A stretch of DNA of 31,109 nt, from positions 1-31,109 of the forward strand of contig DXYG01000027.1 of the NCBI GenBank assembly GCA_019415925.1. Reading direction: 5' to 3'. The notes below the pieces were generated by a model. The model ran no database searches. It saw only the letters and a program-made list of their open reading frames with translations, and had not been told where the DNA came from. Both the position numbers and the translations under genes were made by a program. Shown here piece after piece: positions 1-8,630 of this stretch. Position 1 is the stretch's first letter, and the number at the start of each line of letters is the position of its first letter. This stretch comes from Clostridiales bacterium (GTDB lineage: Bacteria > Bacillota > Clostridia > Oscillospirales > Acutalibacteraceae).

Positions 1-53
1 GACCGAAATTTTTAATTTTTTTTGCGAGTCAACTCACCGCTAAATTATGGTTT
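1..53 (+). repeat. Right end of a MITE-like element (partial copy at window edge)
   Basis: The terminal repeat AAATTATGGTTT at 42-53, preceded by ACCGCT and followed by TA, matches the right end of the element at 9895-10316 (ACCGCTAAATTATAGTTT then A). Only about 18 bases can be matched and the left part is outside the window or diverged, so this is a probable right terminus rather than a demonstrated full copy. Confidence 0.5.
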
Positions 54-131
54 ATATTGAAAATAACGACTGAAATTGAGCTGATTTAAAGGGATAATAA
101 GAATAATAAATTAAGATATAGGAGTGGTCAT

Positions 132-1079
132 ATGAAAATCGTACTTACAGACGCACAGACGGTGCTTGACAATCTTGTGAACGCCGATACATTAAAGCAG
201 TTCGGCGAGGTGGAAGAATTCGGACTTCTGCGCTATGACGAGGTAGCCGAAAAAATAGCCGATGCGGATATGGTGGTCTGTAACAAAACCCTGCTTGATA
301 AAAACACACTCAGGCTTGCAAAAAATCTTAAGTATATCGGACTTTTTGCGACAGGCTACAATAATATAGACATTGACTACTGCAAAGAGCATAATATCGC
401 AGTCTGCAACGCAGGCTCCTACTCAACAAACGCCGTTGCACAGCACACCTTTGCGCTTATTCTTGAGCATTTTAACAACACGGCAAACTACAATAAATAC
501 GTCCAGAACGGATTGTGGAAACGCAGTAAGACGTTTTCTCCGTTTGTCTATCCGCTGTCGGAGCTTGCAGGCAAAACGCTCGGAATTGTCGGCTTCGGCA
601 ATATCGGAAAAGCTGTAGCTAAAATTGCAAACGCTTTTGAAATGAGGGTGATTGCCTTTAACCGTTCGGAAAAGCAGGCTGACGGTGTGGAATTTGTCAG
701 CTTTGAAAATCTGCTTGAACAAAGCGACATTGTTTCGGTGCATTGTCCCTTAAACAGCGAGTCACAGGATATGTTTGATAAAAACGTATTTGCAAAGATG
801 AAAAAGGGAGCATTATTTGTCAATACTGCACGAGGCGGAGTTATGGTTGAGCAGGATTTGTTTGACGCATTACAGAGCGAGCACCTCGGAGGTGCGGCTA
901 TTGACACGCTAAGGGTTGAACCTATGGAGGAGGACTGTATTCTTATGGGTGCAAAAAATTGCATTATGACTCCGCATATTGCGTGGGCACCTGTTGAAAC
1001 AAGAGTGCGTCTTATGAACATAGTAGCCGATAATATAAGAGCATTTTTAAACGGCACGCCACAGAACCGAATTGTGTAA
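132..1079 (+). CDS. D-2-hydroxyacid dehydrogenase (glycerate dehydrogenase / hydroxypyruvate reductase-like)
   Basis: This is an NAD(P)-dependent D-isomer-specific 2-hydroxyacid dehydrogenase that interconverts a 2-oxoacid and a D-2-hydroxyacid in the cytoplasm. The 315-aa length is typical. The Rossmann motif GIVGFGNIG lies at residues 151-159. The family's catalytic Arg (NTARGG, R234), Glu (RVEP, E263) and His (TPHIAW, H282) are all visible. The ATG at 132 follows TATAGGAG at a sensible distance. The sequence resembles glycerate dehydrogenases, but substrate cannot be fixed from sequence; lactate, glycerate or phosphonate-type members share these motifs. A DUF815 gene follows 80 bp downstream on the same strand. 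No clear promoter was found in the short upstream region, which begins inside a repeat end. Confidence 0.9.
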   Translation: MKIVLTDAQTVLDNLVNADTLKQFGEVEEFGLLRYDEVAEKIADADMVVCNKTLLDKNTLRLAKNLKYIGLFATGYNNIDIDYCKEHNIAVCNAGSYSTNAVAQHTFALILEHFNNTANYNKYVQNGLWKRSKTFSPFVYPLSELAGKTLGIVGFGNIGKAVAKIANAFEMRVIAFNRSEKQADGVEFVSFENLLEQSDIVSVHCPLNSESQDMFDKNVFAKMKKGALFVNTARGGVMVEQDLFDALQSEHLGGAAIDTLRVEPMEEDCILMGAKNCIMTPHIAWAPVETRVRLMNIVADNIRAFLNGTPQNRIV

Positions 1080-1159
1080 GTCCTTGACAAAACCTTGTAA
1101 AAAACATTGACTTAAACGCAAAAAAAGCGTACAATAAGGGTTGATTGGGATGATAATTG

Positions 1160-2389
1160 ATGAATAATGTAAACAGGACTAAATTACTTCTTTCCTCTCT
1201 TTCGGTTTTCAGAGGAATTATGAAAAGAAGTGTTGTCAAGGCTTACTACAAGCTGTTGCTTTCACTCGACAGCGAGCCTGACGAATTTCTTAACGCTTAC
1301 GGTGACTTTTATTCTCTCATAAGCGAGAGAGGCTGCAGCAGCAGACTTGCCTATGCGATGACAGAGGCTGCGCTGTTTGACGAGAACTGCTTTACAAGGG
1401 CTGCAGCGGCAGGAAAATACGACACCCTGCCCGACAATGTGTTAAAGGCTGTAAAGCGTGACTGCGAGGCTATTCTTGCCGCTTCTTCGCTTACGTCCGA
1501 GGAAGTGCTCAAAGCCTACAAATATTACGATGAAATCAAGGAAATTGCCGATTCTCTGCCACGCTGGGAGGCAGGCGAGTGCGCTCCGAGCTTTAAAATG
1601 TTTGACGGCTCACTCAAAAATGTCGCTCAGTATTACAAGGAAAACGGCTGCGGAATCTTTGCCAGATACAAGGCGTTTATCTGGCGTGACGGTGATATCC
1701 AGCCTGTTCTGCACCCCGACAGAATTGATATGGACTCCTTTACGGGCTACGAAATTCAAAGGGATATGGTTGTGGACAACACAAAGTCCTTTATCGAGGG
1801 CAAAAGCTGCAACAACTGCTTGCTTTACGGCGACAAGGGTACGGGCAAAAGCTCGACCGTCAAGGCTATTGCAAACGAGTTCCGCAAGGACGGTCTGAGG
1901 ATTGTTGAAATTCCTAAGGAACGTCTTATCGATTTTCCGATACTCGTTGATAAAATTGCCGCCTTGCCGATGAAATTTATCATCTTCATTGACGATCTTT
2001 CGTTCCAGAAGCAGGACCAGAGCTATACAACGCTCAAGGCTGTTCTGGAGGGCGGACTTGCGGCTCGTCCGGACAATGCACTTATTTATGCGACTTCAAA
2101 CCGCCGTCATCTTGTCAAGGAAAGCTTTTCCGACAGAACCGACGACGATGTAAATACACGTGACAATATGCAAGAGAGCCTTTCGCTTTCCGACCGCTTC
2201 GGTCTTGCAGTTTGCTACTCAATCCCCACCAAAAAGGAATTTGTCGATATTGTAATTGCTCTTGCAAAGCAGAGGGGCATTAATATGAGCGACGAAGATC
2301 TTGAAAAGGGTGCGGAGAGATTTGCTCTTTCAAGGGGCGGACGTTCACCACGTTGCGCAAAGCAGTATGTTGAATCGCTGTTTTGCTGA
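1160..2389 (+). CDS. DUF815-family P-loop ATPase (AAA-like)
   Basis: This 409-aa cytoplasmic protein belongs to the DUF815 (COG2607) ATPase family, whose cellular role is not firmly established. From the ATG at 1160, Walker A is GDKGTGKSS at residues 224-232 and Walker B is FIIFIDDLSF around D278-D279, followed by a sensor-like TSNRRHL segment. The N-terminal 200 residues are helical and carry no recognised domain. A TTG lies directly before the ATG, and a later ATG at 1220 has an AGAGGA only 3 bases away. The upstream start is preferred because the LSVFRGI segment before the later ATG looks like the family's conserved N-terminus. The ribosome binding site (GGGATGAT) is weak. A lipoprotein gene follows 25 bp downstream, probably in the same transcript. 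Confidence 0.88.
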   Translation: MNNVNRTKLLLSSLSVFRGIMKRSVVKAYYKLLLSLDSEPDEFLNAYGDFYSLISERGCSSRLAYAMTEAALFDENCFTRAAAAGKYDTLPDNVLKAVKRDCEAILAASSLTSEEVLKAYKYYDEIKEIADSLPRWEAGECAPSFKMFDGSLKNVAQYYKENGCGIFARYKAFIWRDGDIQPVLHPDRIDMDSFTGYEIQRDMVVDNTKSFIEGKSCNNCLLYGDKGTGKSSTVKAIANEFRKDGLRIVEIPKERLIDFPILVDKIAALPMKFIIFIDDLSFQKQDQSYTTLKAVLEGGLAARPDNALIYATSNRRHLVKESFSDRTDDDVNTRDNMQESLSLSDRFGLAVCYSIPTKKEFVDIVIALAKQRGINMSDEDLEKGAERFALSRGGRSPRCAKQYVESLFC

Positions 2390-2414
2390 TATATGAAATA
2401 ATCGGAGGAATAGT

Positions 2415-3689
2415 ATGAGAAAAAGAATAGTATCAATTGCGCTTGCATTTGTTCTTGCACTGTCGGTAGCCGTTACGTTCACAGGCTGCGGAAACGACGA
2501 CTACCCTGTTGAGGTAGCAAATATTATAATAGAAAGCGAGCCAAAAAACATTGTTGTTCTTGATGCGTCAACCGCTGACATTATTTCGTACACAGGCTAT
2601 GACATTAAGATGGTAGGCAGAAGCGACGAGGTAAATCAGGACTGGCTCAGCGTTGTGCCGAGCGTAGGCTCGCAGACCTCTCCCGATGTGAATAAAATCA
2701 AAACCTATGAAGCCGACATTGTATTTGCCGGCGAGAACCTTGACAAAAGCATTAAGGAAAGCCTTGAAAAAGAGAATATTCAGGTTATCACAATGTCGCA
2801 GGCTAAAACCCCGAAATCGCTTGAAACAAATTACGTTACTCTCGGAAAAATCCTCGGCGGAAAGGTAACGGGCGCAAACAAGGGCGCTTCGTCATATGAC
2901 GACCTTATCAGCAATATGGAAAATGTAAAATCCTCGGTTAAAACGCAGGTGAATTCCGATATTCTCTACACAGTCTGCTATCTTTATTACGAAAACAACA
3001 ACTTAAAGCTTATGACAAGCGGAACATACGGCGATATGCTCCTCGGATATACGGGTGCAGTCAATGCGGCTGTTAATATCGATGAAAACAAGGTTGACGT
3101 AAACACCTTGAAGGTTGCAAACCCCAACTTCATTTTCTATGCAGATGAAGCAACGCTTAATGCAATTAAAGCCGACGCAGTGCTCAGCAAGCTGACAGCA
3201 GTTAGAAGCGGCAAAACTCTTATGGTTACTGCCGATGATATGAACCGTCAGGGCAAGAGTGCTCTTGACACTCTTCAGAAAATGGTAGAGTTTATGTATC
3301 CGTCGCTTAAGAAGAGTGTAGCTACAAAGGACGAAGCTGCCAAAACAACGGCTACTGTTGCGGCAACAACACCTGCAAACAATAATCAGACAGCAACAAC
3401 CGCTCCTGCAAACGCAGCAACAACTTCACTTGCCGACAAGTACAAAATCAAGCTTGACAAGCTCACGCTGAAATACGAGGACGAAAACGATAACGTAAAG
3501 ATTATGCAGCAGCGTCTGTATGACCTCGGATATGTTGACGACAAGGAAAATATCACAGGCTATTACGGAGATATTTCAAAAGAAGCTGTTGAAAACTTCC
3601 AGACCAAAAACGGAATCAAGGCTACAGGCGAAGCCGACAACGCAACACTCGTAAAAATGTTTGACAGCAGTGCTGTTAAAAACGGTTAA
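2415..3689 (+). CDS. Lipoprotein: BtuF/FepB-like binding domain fused to a peptidoglycan-binding domain
   Basis: The 424-aa protein begins with a lipoprotein signal peptide (MRKR, hydrophobic core, FTGC with lipidated Cys25), so it should sit on the outer face of the membrane. Residues about 40-300 resemble the helical-backbone substrate-binding fold of cobalamin/siderophore ABC transporters: PKNIVVLDASTADIISY, then GSQTSPDVNKI and the YEADIVF segment. A Thr/Ala/Asn-rich linker (about 305-345) leads to a C-terminal PG_binding_1-type repeat (about 355-420) with VKIMQQRLYDLGY and AVENFQTKNGI. No permease or ATPase genes are adjacent, so a transport role is doubtful; a ligand-sensing or wall-anchored role is equally possible. 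GGAGGA precedes the ATG by a good distance. A strong terminator follows at 3706. Confidence 0.82.
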   Translation: MRKRIVSIALAFVLALSVAVTFTGCGNDDYPVEVANIIIESEPKNIVVLDASTADIISYTGYDIKMVGRSDEVNQDWLSVVPSVGSQTSPDVNKIKTYEADIVFAGENLDKSIKESLEKENIQVITMSQAKTPKSLETNYVTLGKILGGKVTGANKGASSYDDLISNMENVKSSVKTQVNSDILYTVCYLYYENNNLKLMTSGTYGDMLLGYTGAVNAAVNIDENKVDVNTLKVANPNFIFYADEATLNAIKADAVLSKLTAVRSGKTLMVTADDMNRQGKSALDTLQKMVEFMYPSLKKSVATKDEAAKTTATVAATTPANNNQTATTAPANAATTSLADKYKIKLDKLTLKYEDENDNVKIMQQRLYDLGYVDDKENITGYYGDISKEAVENFQTKNGIKATGEADNATLVKMFDSSAVKNG

Positions 3690-3705
3690 GATAAAATCAC
3701 ATAAA

Positions 3706-3744
3706 AATGCCCGAGGAGTTTATCCCTCGGGCATTGCTTTTTTC
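3706..3744 (+). terminator. Intrinsic terminator between convergent genes
   Basis: An 11-bp stem (AATGCCCGAGG paired with CCTCGGGCATT) with an 8-nt loop is followed by GCTTTTTT on the plus strand. An A-run on the left side means it could also terminate the convergent minus-strand L,D-transpeptidase transcript. Confidence 0.92.
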
Positions 3745-3754
3745 AATTATTCTG

Positions 3755-4957
3755 TTAATTTCCCGTAACGGTTACCGTAATGTCAATGCTTGTGCTTCTG
3801 TGCAGGCTGTCGGTTACGGAATACGTCACCTTGTATTTGCCGACTCTTGAAGTGACTACGTTGCCTGTTACTACAACCTTGTCGGTAATATCGTTTGAGC
3901 AGGTGTCAAATGCTTTTACGTTGCCCGTCGGTGAAAAAGTTCCGCCCTTTTTGATTATACAGCTTTCCGCTCCCGTAATCTGCGGAGTTTTGTTGTAGTA
4001 GGGATTGCTTTTATTATCGTCTGTCGGGTCCCAGCCGCATTTTAAATCGGTAATTTTTATTGTATCGGGCTTGCCGAGAGGACCGGGGTTATCATCGTCG
4101 TAAATTGTAATCGGAGTGTTGTAGGCGCAGTTATCATAAATCCACTTTGTGTCGGAAACCGAAAGCCTTACACAGCCGAGCGACGCACTTGTGCCGAGCT
4201 TGTTGAATTCCTCAACCTCCAAATCGTCCGGCGACGGGGAATAATAGGGCACAGAGTGGAAAAGATAATCACCGGAAATTCCGCTGACATACTGACCGTA
4301 TACGTTGTCAAACAGCGGATGCCATTCCCGCTTGAAGTAAATGCCGAAGGTGCCCGTAATGGTGCCGTTGTTCTTGCCGCAGGAGCAGACCATTGCCCTT
4401 ATCGGAACGTTGTACTCGCCGTTTTCGTCGTAGGTGTAAACGGTAACGCAGTTTTGCTTTCGGTTGACGTAGATTGAATAGGGATTTCTGCCGCTGTTAT
4501 CGTTAAGGTTTTTCTTGAGAATATCGCTGTTTGCGGTAATGCAGGTTGAAAACCTGTCAGCTTCCTCTTTTTCTGTTTCAACAACGGTAATTTTGCATTC
4601 GTACTTTTTATTGTCGCTGAACAGCGCGGTTATGGTTGTGTTGCCTGCTTTTTTGGCGTCAACTCTGCCGCCGCTGTCAACTGTTGCAATATTAACATCA
4701 CTGCTCGTCCATTTTAGCAGATTTTCTTCTTCGTCCTTTGATATTGCTATAATCTTTGCTTCACCTACCGAGAGCGTGAGAGGTTCTTTTGAGTCGATTT
4801 TATAGGTAGGACTTTCAATCGGAATTATTTCCGTAGGGGTTGTGCTGAACGTAGGCTTATTTTCGTTATTATTATGTTCAACGCCCCCGAAAGCACAAAG
4901 CATACAGGTAAACGTCAGAATGAAACACAAAAGCGAAATAAACAAGTATTTTTTCAT
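3755..4957 (-). CDS. L,D-transpeptidase (YkuD) with flanking Ig-like domains
   Basis: This is a cell-wall enzyme that forms or remodels 3-3 type cross-links outside the membrane. From the ATG at 4957 it is 400 aa. Residues 1-25 are a hydrophobic signal or anchor. A bacterial Ig-like (Big_2) domain follows (about 60-130: LTLSVGEAK, TSSDVNIATVDSGG, AGNTTITA). The YkuD domain (about 160-295) has His234 in LFHSVPY and Cys262 in SLGCVRL, where SHGCxR is more usual. A second Ig-like domain resembling DUF5011 ends the protein (GKYKVTYSVTD). The longer frame starting at 5017 is rejected: AAAGG lies 8 bases before the 4957 ATG, and the hydrophobic signal begins there. Its promoter lies at 5000-5028. 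Confidence 0.9.
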   Translation of the reverse strand: MKKYLFISLLCFILTFTCMLCAFGGVEHNNNENKPTFSTTPTEIIPIESPTYKIDSKEPLTLSVGEAKIIAISKDEEENLLKWTSSDVNIATVDSGGRVDAKKAGNTTITALFSDNKKYECKITVVETEKEEADRFSTCITANSDILKKNLNDNSGRNPYSIYVNRKQNCVTVYTYDENGEYNVPIRAMVCSCGKNNGTITGTFGIYFKREWHPLFDNVYGQYVSGISGDYLFHSVPYYSPSPDDLEVEEFNKLGTSASLGCVRLSVSDTKWIYDNCAYNTPITIYDDDNPGPLGKPDTIKITDLKCGWDPTDDNKSNPYYNKTPQITGAESCIIKKGGTFSPTGNVKAFDTCSNDITDKVVVTGNVVTSRVGKYKVTYSVTDSLHRSTSIDITVTVTGN

Positions 4958-4999
4958 AACATAACCTTTCAAAATATTACAAATTATTAACTTTTTTAC

Positions 5000-5028
5000 A
5001 TTATAACTTTTTTTCACAAATAAGGCAA
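5000..5028 (-). promoter_or_regulatory. Promoter of the L,D-transpeptidase gene
   Basis: On the minus strand TTGCCT (5023-5028) and TATAAT (5000-5005) are separated by 17 bp, about 40 bp upstream of the chosen start codon. It supports the start at 4957 because the longer frame's start lies inside this promoter region. Confidence 0.7.
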
Positions 5029-5079
5029 GACATATTTTATTCCATTTAAAAATGTGGTAATATGTATACGGTGATTTTT

Positions 5080-5607
5080 ATGGCACATCCGATTAAGCAT
5101 TTCAGAACAATTACAAAGCACAGGCACAAGGTTATTGCAAACTGCGCAAGAGCAGGCATACTGTGGCAGGGACTGAGGCACGATTTGTCAAAGTACAGTC
5201 CTACCGAGTTTATCCCCGGAGCAAGGTTTTTTCAAGGCGACAGAAGTCCCAACGAGCGTGAGCGTGAAATATACGGCTGTTCGCTTGCGTGGATGCACCA
5301 CAAGGGCAGAAACCGCCACCATTACGAATATTGGAACGACTACAACCCCAAAACAAAGCAGATTGAAAACGTGGAAATGCCCGTTCGCTATGTGATAGAA
5401 ATGTTCTGCGACAGAGTAGCGGCAAGCAAAATCTACAACGGCAAAAATTACAAGGACAGCGACCCGTTTACGTACTTTCTGCGCATCAGGGGAAAGCACC
5501 GTATGCACCCAAACACCGAAGAATTGCTCGAAAAGCTGCTTGTAATGCTTCGTGACGAGGGCGAGGAAAAGACGTTTGCATATATAAAAACGCTCAAAAA
5601 GAAATAA
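5080..5607 (+). CDS. DUF5662 family protein
   Basis: A 175-aa cytoplasmic protein of the DUF5662 family, of unknown function. The family signature is clear in HPIKHFRTITKHRHKV, GLRHDLSKYSPTEF and AWMHHKGRNRHHYEYW, which are rich in His, Asp and Glu that could bind a metal (inference). The start at 5080 is chosen over an in-frame ATG at 5062 because the family normally begins at MxxPIKHF and because GGTGAT lies just before it. The HD-domain gene follows 14 bp downstream, so the two are probably co-transcribed. Confidence 0.85.
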   Translation: MAHPIKHFRTITKHRHKVIANCARAGILWQGLRHDLSKYSPTEFIPGARFFQGDRSPNEREREIYGCSLAWMHHKGRNRHHYEYWNDYNPKTKQIENVEMPVRYVIEMFCDRVAASKIYNGKNYKDSDPFTYFLRIRGKHRMHPNTEELLEKLLVMLRDEGEEKTFAYIKTLKKK

Positions 5608-5621
5608 TCGAGGTGAACAAA

Positions 5622-6116
5622 ATGAAAGCCACAGGCAAAGTAATTGAAGCTATGATAGAATATTATGGCACGGATTTGAGAAGAATAAACCATTTTTTAA
5701 AAGTTTTTTCATTTGCAAAGACAATCGGCGAGGGTGAAAGCCTTGATACAGACAGTCAGACTCTTCTTGAGGTTTCTGCAATTGTCCACGACATCGGCAT
5801 AAAGCAAAGCGAGCTTAAATACAACTCAAGCGCAGGAAAATATCAGGAAATCGAAGGTCCGCCGGAGGCTGAAAAACTGCTTTCAAAGCTCGGATACGAC
5901 AGCGACTTTATAAGCAAGGTCTGCTACCTTGTCGGTCATCACCATACATACAGCCAGATTGACTCAATGCCGTACCGGATTCTTGTTGAAGCTGATTTTC
6001 TTGTAAATCTTTTTGAGGACGGAGCTGGCCTTGAAGCCGTCAGAAAAGCAGAGGAAAAAATATTCAGAACGCCGACAGGTACAAAACTGCTTAAAAAAAT
6101 GTACTTTGGCGAGTAA
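5622..6116 (+). CDS. HD-domain phosphohydrolase-like protein
   Basis: A 164-aa HD-superfamily protein, likely a small metal-dependent phosphohydrolase. Metal-ligand candidates are His24 (RRINHFLKV), the HD pair at His56-Asp57 (IVHDIGIK), and the VGHHHTYS segment with a later Asp in LVEADFLV. The substrate is unknown. The ATG at 5622 has GAGGTG 6 bases upstream; the GTG at 5613 lies inside that ribosome binding site and is rejected. It probably forms an operon with DUF5662. Confidence 0.85.
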   Translation: MKATGKVIEAMIEYYGTDLRRINHFLKVFSFAKTIGEGESLDTDSQTLLEVSAIVHDIGIKQSELKYNSSAGKYQEIEGPPEAEKLLSKLGYDSDFISKVCYLVGHHHTYSQIDSMPYRILVEADFLVNLFEDGAGLEAVRKAEEKIFRTPTGTKLLKKMYFGE

Positions 6117-6159
6117 ATTTTTAGCGAAACGCAGAAGTTTTTTTCTTGCCGAAAAAGTA

Positions 6160-6188
6160 TTGACAACCGACAGGAAAAATGTTATTTT
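6160..6188 (+). promoter_or_regulatory. Promoter of the pfl operon
   Basis: TTGACA (6160-6165) is followed after 17 bp by TATTTT (6183-6188). It sits immediately before the ZTP aptamer, so transcription would start close to the 5' end of the riboswitch. Confidence 0.65.
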
Positions 6189-6197
6189 AAAGGTGTT

Positions 6198-6294
6198 ATA
6201 TGACTGACGGAACAGTGGAATTAACCACAGTGAAGTATAACGATTCAAAGCCGACCGTCTGGGCGAAAGCTCGGACAAAGTCGGCTTTTTTTAA
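6198..6294 (+). promoter_or_regulatory. ZTP (pfl) riboswitch with intrinsic terminator
   Basis: The aptamer shows the hallmarks of the ZTP/ZMP riboswitch: GACTGACGG, the hairpin GTGG-AATTAA-CCAC (6215-6228), and the invariant 3' module GCCGACCGTCTGGGC (6250-6264). The last part overlaps a terminator: AAAGCCGAC (6247-6255) pairs with GTCGGCTTT (6280-6288), followed by a T-run. Ligand binding to the 3' module should prevent that stem, so ZTP/ZMP accumulation (10-formyl-THF shortage) would allow read-through into pflB. This is transcriptional ON control; the class was first described upstream of pfl genes. Confidence 0.92.
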
Positions 6295-6345
6295 TTAGTA
6301 AATTTTACCAACCAAATACAATATTTTACAAACGGAGGTTTTACG

Positions 6346-8574
6346 ATGAGAAACGAATGGAGAGAATTCAAAGGCGGCGCTTGGGAAAACGAAATCAACG
6401 TCAGAGATTTTATTCATAGAAACTACACACCGTATTTCGGCGGCAGTGAATTTCTTGAAGGCCCCACACAGGCAACACTCGACCTCTGGGAACAGGTAAG
6501 CGAGCTTAAAAAGCAGGAAATCGAAGCAGGCGGCGTGCTTGATATGGATACAAAGGTTGTTTCAACAATCCTTTCGCACGGTGCGGCATATATAGATAAA
6601 GACAAGGAGCAGATTGTCGGCTTGCAGACCGACAAGCCCTTAAAGCGTTCGCTCCAGCCCTACGGCGGAATTAGAATGGCTACAAAGGCTTGCAGAGATA
6701 ACGGCTACGAGGTTGACCCCGAGGTTACAGAGTTCTTCACAACTCACAGAAAAACTCACAACGCAGGCGTGTTTGACGCTTACACTCCCGAAATGAGAAA
6801 GTGCCGTTCAAACCATATTATCACAGGACTTCCCGACGCATACGGCAGAGGAAGAATCATCGGCGACTACCGCCGTGTTGCTCTCTACGGTGTTGACCGT
6901 CTTATCGAGGACAAACAGCACCAGAAGGACACAACAAGAATTATTATGTACTCCGACGTTATCCGTGAGCGTGAGGAGCTTTCCGAGCAAATCAGGGCGC
7001 TCCAGATGCTCAAGCAGATGGCAAACATCTACGGCTGTGACATTTCAAAGCCTGCCTCAACCTTCAAGGAAGCTGTTCAGGCTGTGTACTTTGCTTACCT
7101 TGCCGCAGTCAAGGAGCAGAACGGTGCGGCTATGAGCCTTGGCAGAACCTCAACCTTCCTTGATATCTACGCTTACCGTGACCTTGCAGAGGGCACAATC
7201 ACCGAAAAAGAGGTTCAGGAAATCGTTGACCACTTCATTATGAAGCTGAGAATGGTATGCTTTGCACGTACTCCCGAATACAATCAGATTTTCGCAGGCG
7301 ACCCCACATGGGTTACTGAGTCAATCGGCGGTATCGGAACAGACGGACGTCCGCTTGTTACAAAAATGTCTTTCCGTTACCTCAACACGCTCAACAACAT
7401 CGGTGCGGCTCCCGAGCCAAACCTCACCGTTTTATGGTCAACTCAGCTCCCCGAAAAGTTCAAGAGCTTCTGCGCAGATATGTCAATCAAATATCACGCA
7501 GTTCAGTACGAAAACGACGACCTTATGCGTCCGCTCCACGGCGACGACTACGGTATTGCCTGCTGTGTATCTTCAATGAAAATCGGCAAGGAAATGCAGT
7601 TCTTCGGTGCAAGAGCTAACCTTGCAAAGTGCCTGCTTTACGCAATCAACGGCGGTGTTGACGAGGTAAGCGGCGAGCAGGTTGGTCCGAAGTACCGTCC
7701 TGTTGAGGGCGATTACCTCGACTATGACGACGTAATGGACAAGTACAAGGCTATGATGAAGTGGCTTGCGCAGATTTATGTAAATGCGCTCAATATCATT
7801 CATTATATGCACGATAAATACTGCTACGAGCGTTTGCAGATGGCTCTCCACGACAAGCACGTTACACGTTGGTTTGCAACAGGTATCGCAGGCTTCTCGG
7901 TTGTTGCCGACTCACTTTCTGCAATCAAGTACGCAAAGGTTAAGGTTGTAAGAAACGAAAAGGGCATTGTTACCGACTACATCACAGAGGGCGACTTCCC
8001 GAAGTACGGTAACGACGACGACAGAGTTGACGAAATTGCAAAAGAGGTGCTCCATACCTTTATCAGCTACCTCCGTCAGAATCATACCTACCGCGGCGGT
8101 ATTCCCACAACCTCAATCCTCACAATCACCTCAAACGTTTCCTACGGCAAGAACACAGGCTCAACCCCCGATGGCAGAAAGTACGGCGAGCCTTTCGCTC
8201 CCGGTGCAAACCCGATGCACGGCAGAGATTCTAACGGCGCAGTTGCTTCTCTTGCTTCCGTTGCAAAGCTTCCGTTTATGGATTCGCAGGACGGTATTTC
8301 AAACACATTTACTATCGTTCCCTCAGCACTCGGCAAAACCGAGGAGCAGAGAAACCACAACCTTGTTGCCTTGCTTGACGGCTATATGCTCAAGGGCGGC
8401 TACCACCTCAACGTAAACGTGTTTGACAGAGAGCTTCTCCTTGACGCTCAGAAGCACCCCGAGCTTTATCCACAGCTTACAATCCGTGTTTCGGGCTACG
8501 CTGTAAACTTTATCAAGCTCACAAAGGAACAGCAGGACGAGGTTATTTCAAGAACCTTCCATTCAGCAATCTAA
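6346..8574 (+). CDS. pflB: Pyruvate formate-lyase (formate C-acetyltransferase)
   Basis: This glycyl-radical enzyme cleaves pyruvate with CoA to acetyl-CoA and formate during anaerobic metabolism. At 742 aa it is close to the usual length. The catalytic Cys pair is in GIACCVSSM at C406-C407, and the radical site is Gly717 in RVSGYAVNF near the C-terminus. ACGGAGG lies 10 bases before the ATG. The two-cysteine motif separates it from glycerol or choline lyases, which have one. It follows a ZTP riboswitch, which ties formate production to one-carbon and purine demand. The activase gene pflA is 56 bp downstream, past a hairpin at 8585-8609. Confidence 0.97.
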   Translation: MRNEWREFKGGAWENEINVRDFIHRNYTPYFGGSEFLEGPTQATLDLWEQVSELKKQEIEAGGVLDMDTKVVSTILSHGAAYIDKDKEQIVGLQTDKPLKRSLQPYGGIRMATKACRDNGYEVDPEVTEFFTTHRKTHNAGVFDAYTPEMRKCRSNHIITGLPDAYGRGRIIGDYRRVALYGVDRLIEDKQHQKDTTRIIMYSDVIREREELSEQIRALQMLKQMANIYGCDISKPASTFKEAVQAVYFAYLAAVKEQNGAAMSLGRTSTFLDIYAYRDLAEGTITEKEVQEIVDHFIMKLRMVCFARTPEYNQIFAGDPTWVTESIGGIGTDGRPLVTKMSFRYLNTLNNIGAAPEPNLTVLWSTQLPEKFKSFCADMSIKYHAVQYENDDLMRPLHGDDYGIACCVSSMKIGKEMQFFGARANLAKCLLYAINGGVDEVSGEQVGPKYRPVEGDYLDYDDVMDKYKAMMKWLAQIYVNALNIIHYMHDKYCYERLQMALHDKHVTRWFATGIAGFSVVADSLSAIKYAKVKVVRNEKGIVTDYITEGDFPKYGNDDDRVDEIAKEVLHTFISYLRQNHTYRGGIPTTSILTITSNVSYGKNTGSTPDGRKYGEPFAPGANPMHGRDSNGAVASLASVAKLPFMDSQDGISNTFTIVPSALGKTEEQRNHNLVALLDGYMLKGGYHLNVNVFDRELLLDAQKHPELYPQLTIRVSGYAVNFIKLTKEQQDEVISRTFHSAI

Positions 8575-8584
8575 TAATTTATCA

Positions 8585-8609
8585 GGGCGGATATTTTTAC
8601 TATCCGCCC
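8585..8609 (+). promoter_or_regulatory. Intercistronic hairpin between pflB and pflA
   Basis: GGGCGGATA (8585-8593) and TATCCGCCC (8601-8609) form a perfect 9-bp stem with a 7-nt loop. It is followed only by GTTTG, so it is a weak terminator at best. It could stabilise the pflB 3' end or attenuate the downstream genes, giving less activase than lyase (inference). Confidence 0.7.
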
Positions 8610-8630
8610 GTTTGAATATAAGGTGATATT

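Noticed and set aside
548..1090. 180-aa open frame on the minus strand
   Set aside because: It is antisense to the well-supported dehydrogenase, has no family resemblance and no ribosome binding site.
7967..8416. 149-aa open frame within pflB
   Set aside because: It is a frame-shifted shadow of pflB with Ser/Thr/Arg-rich low-complexity translation.
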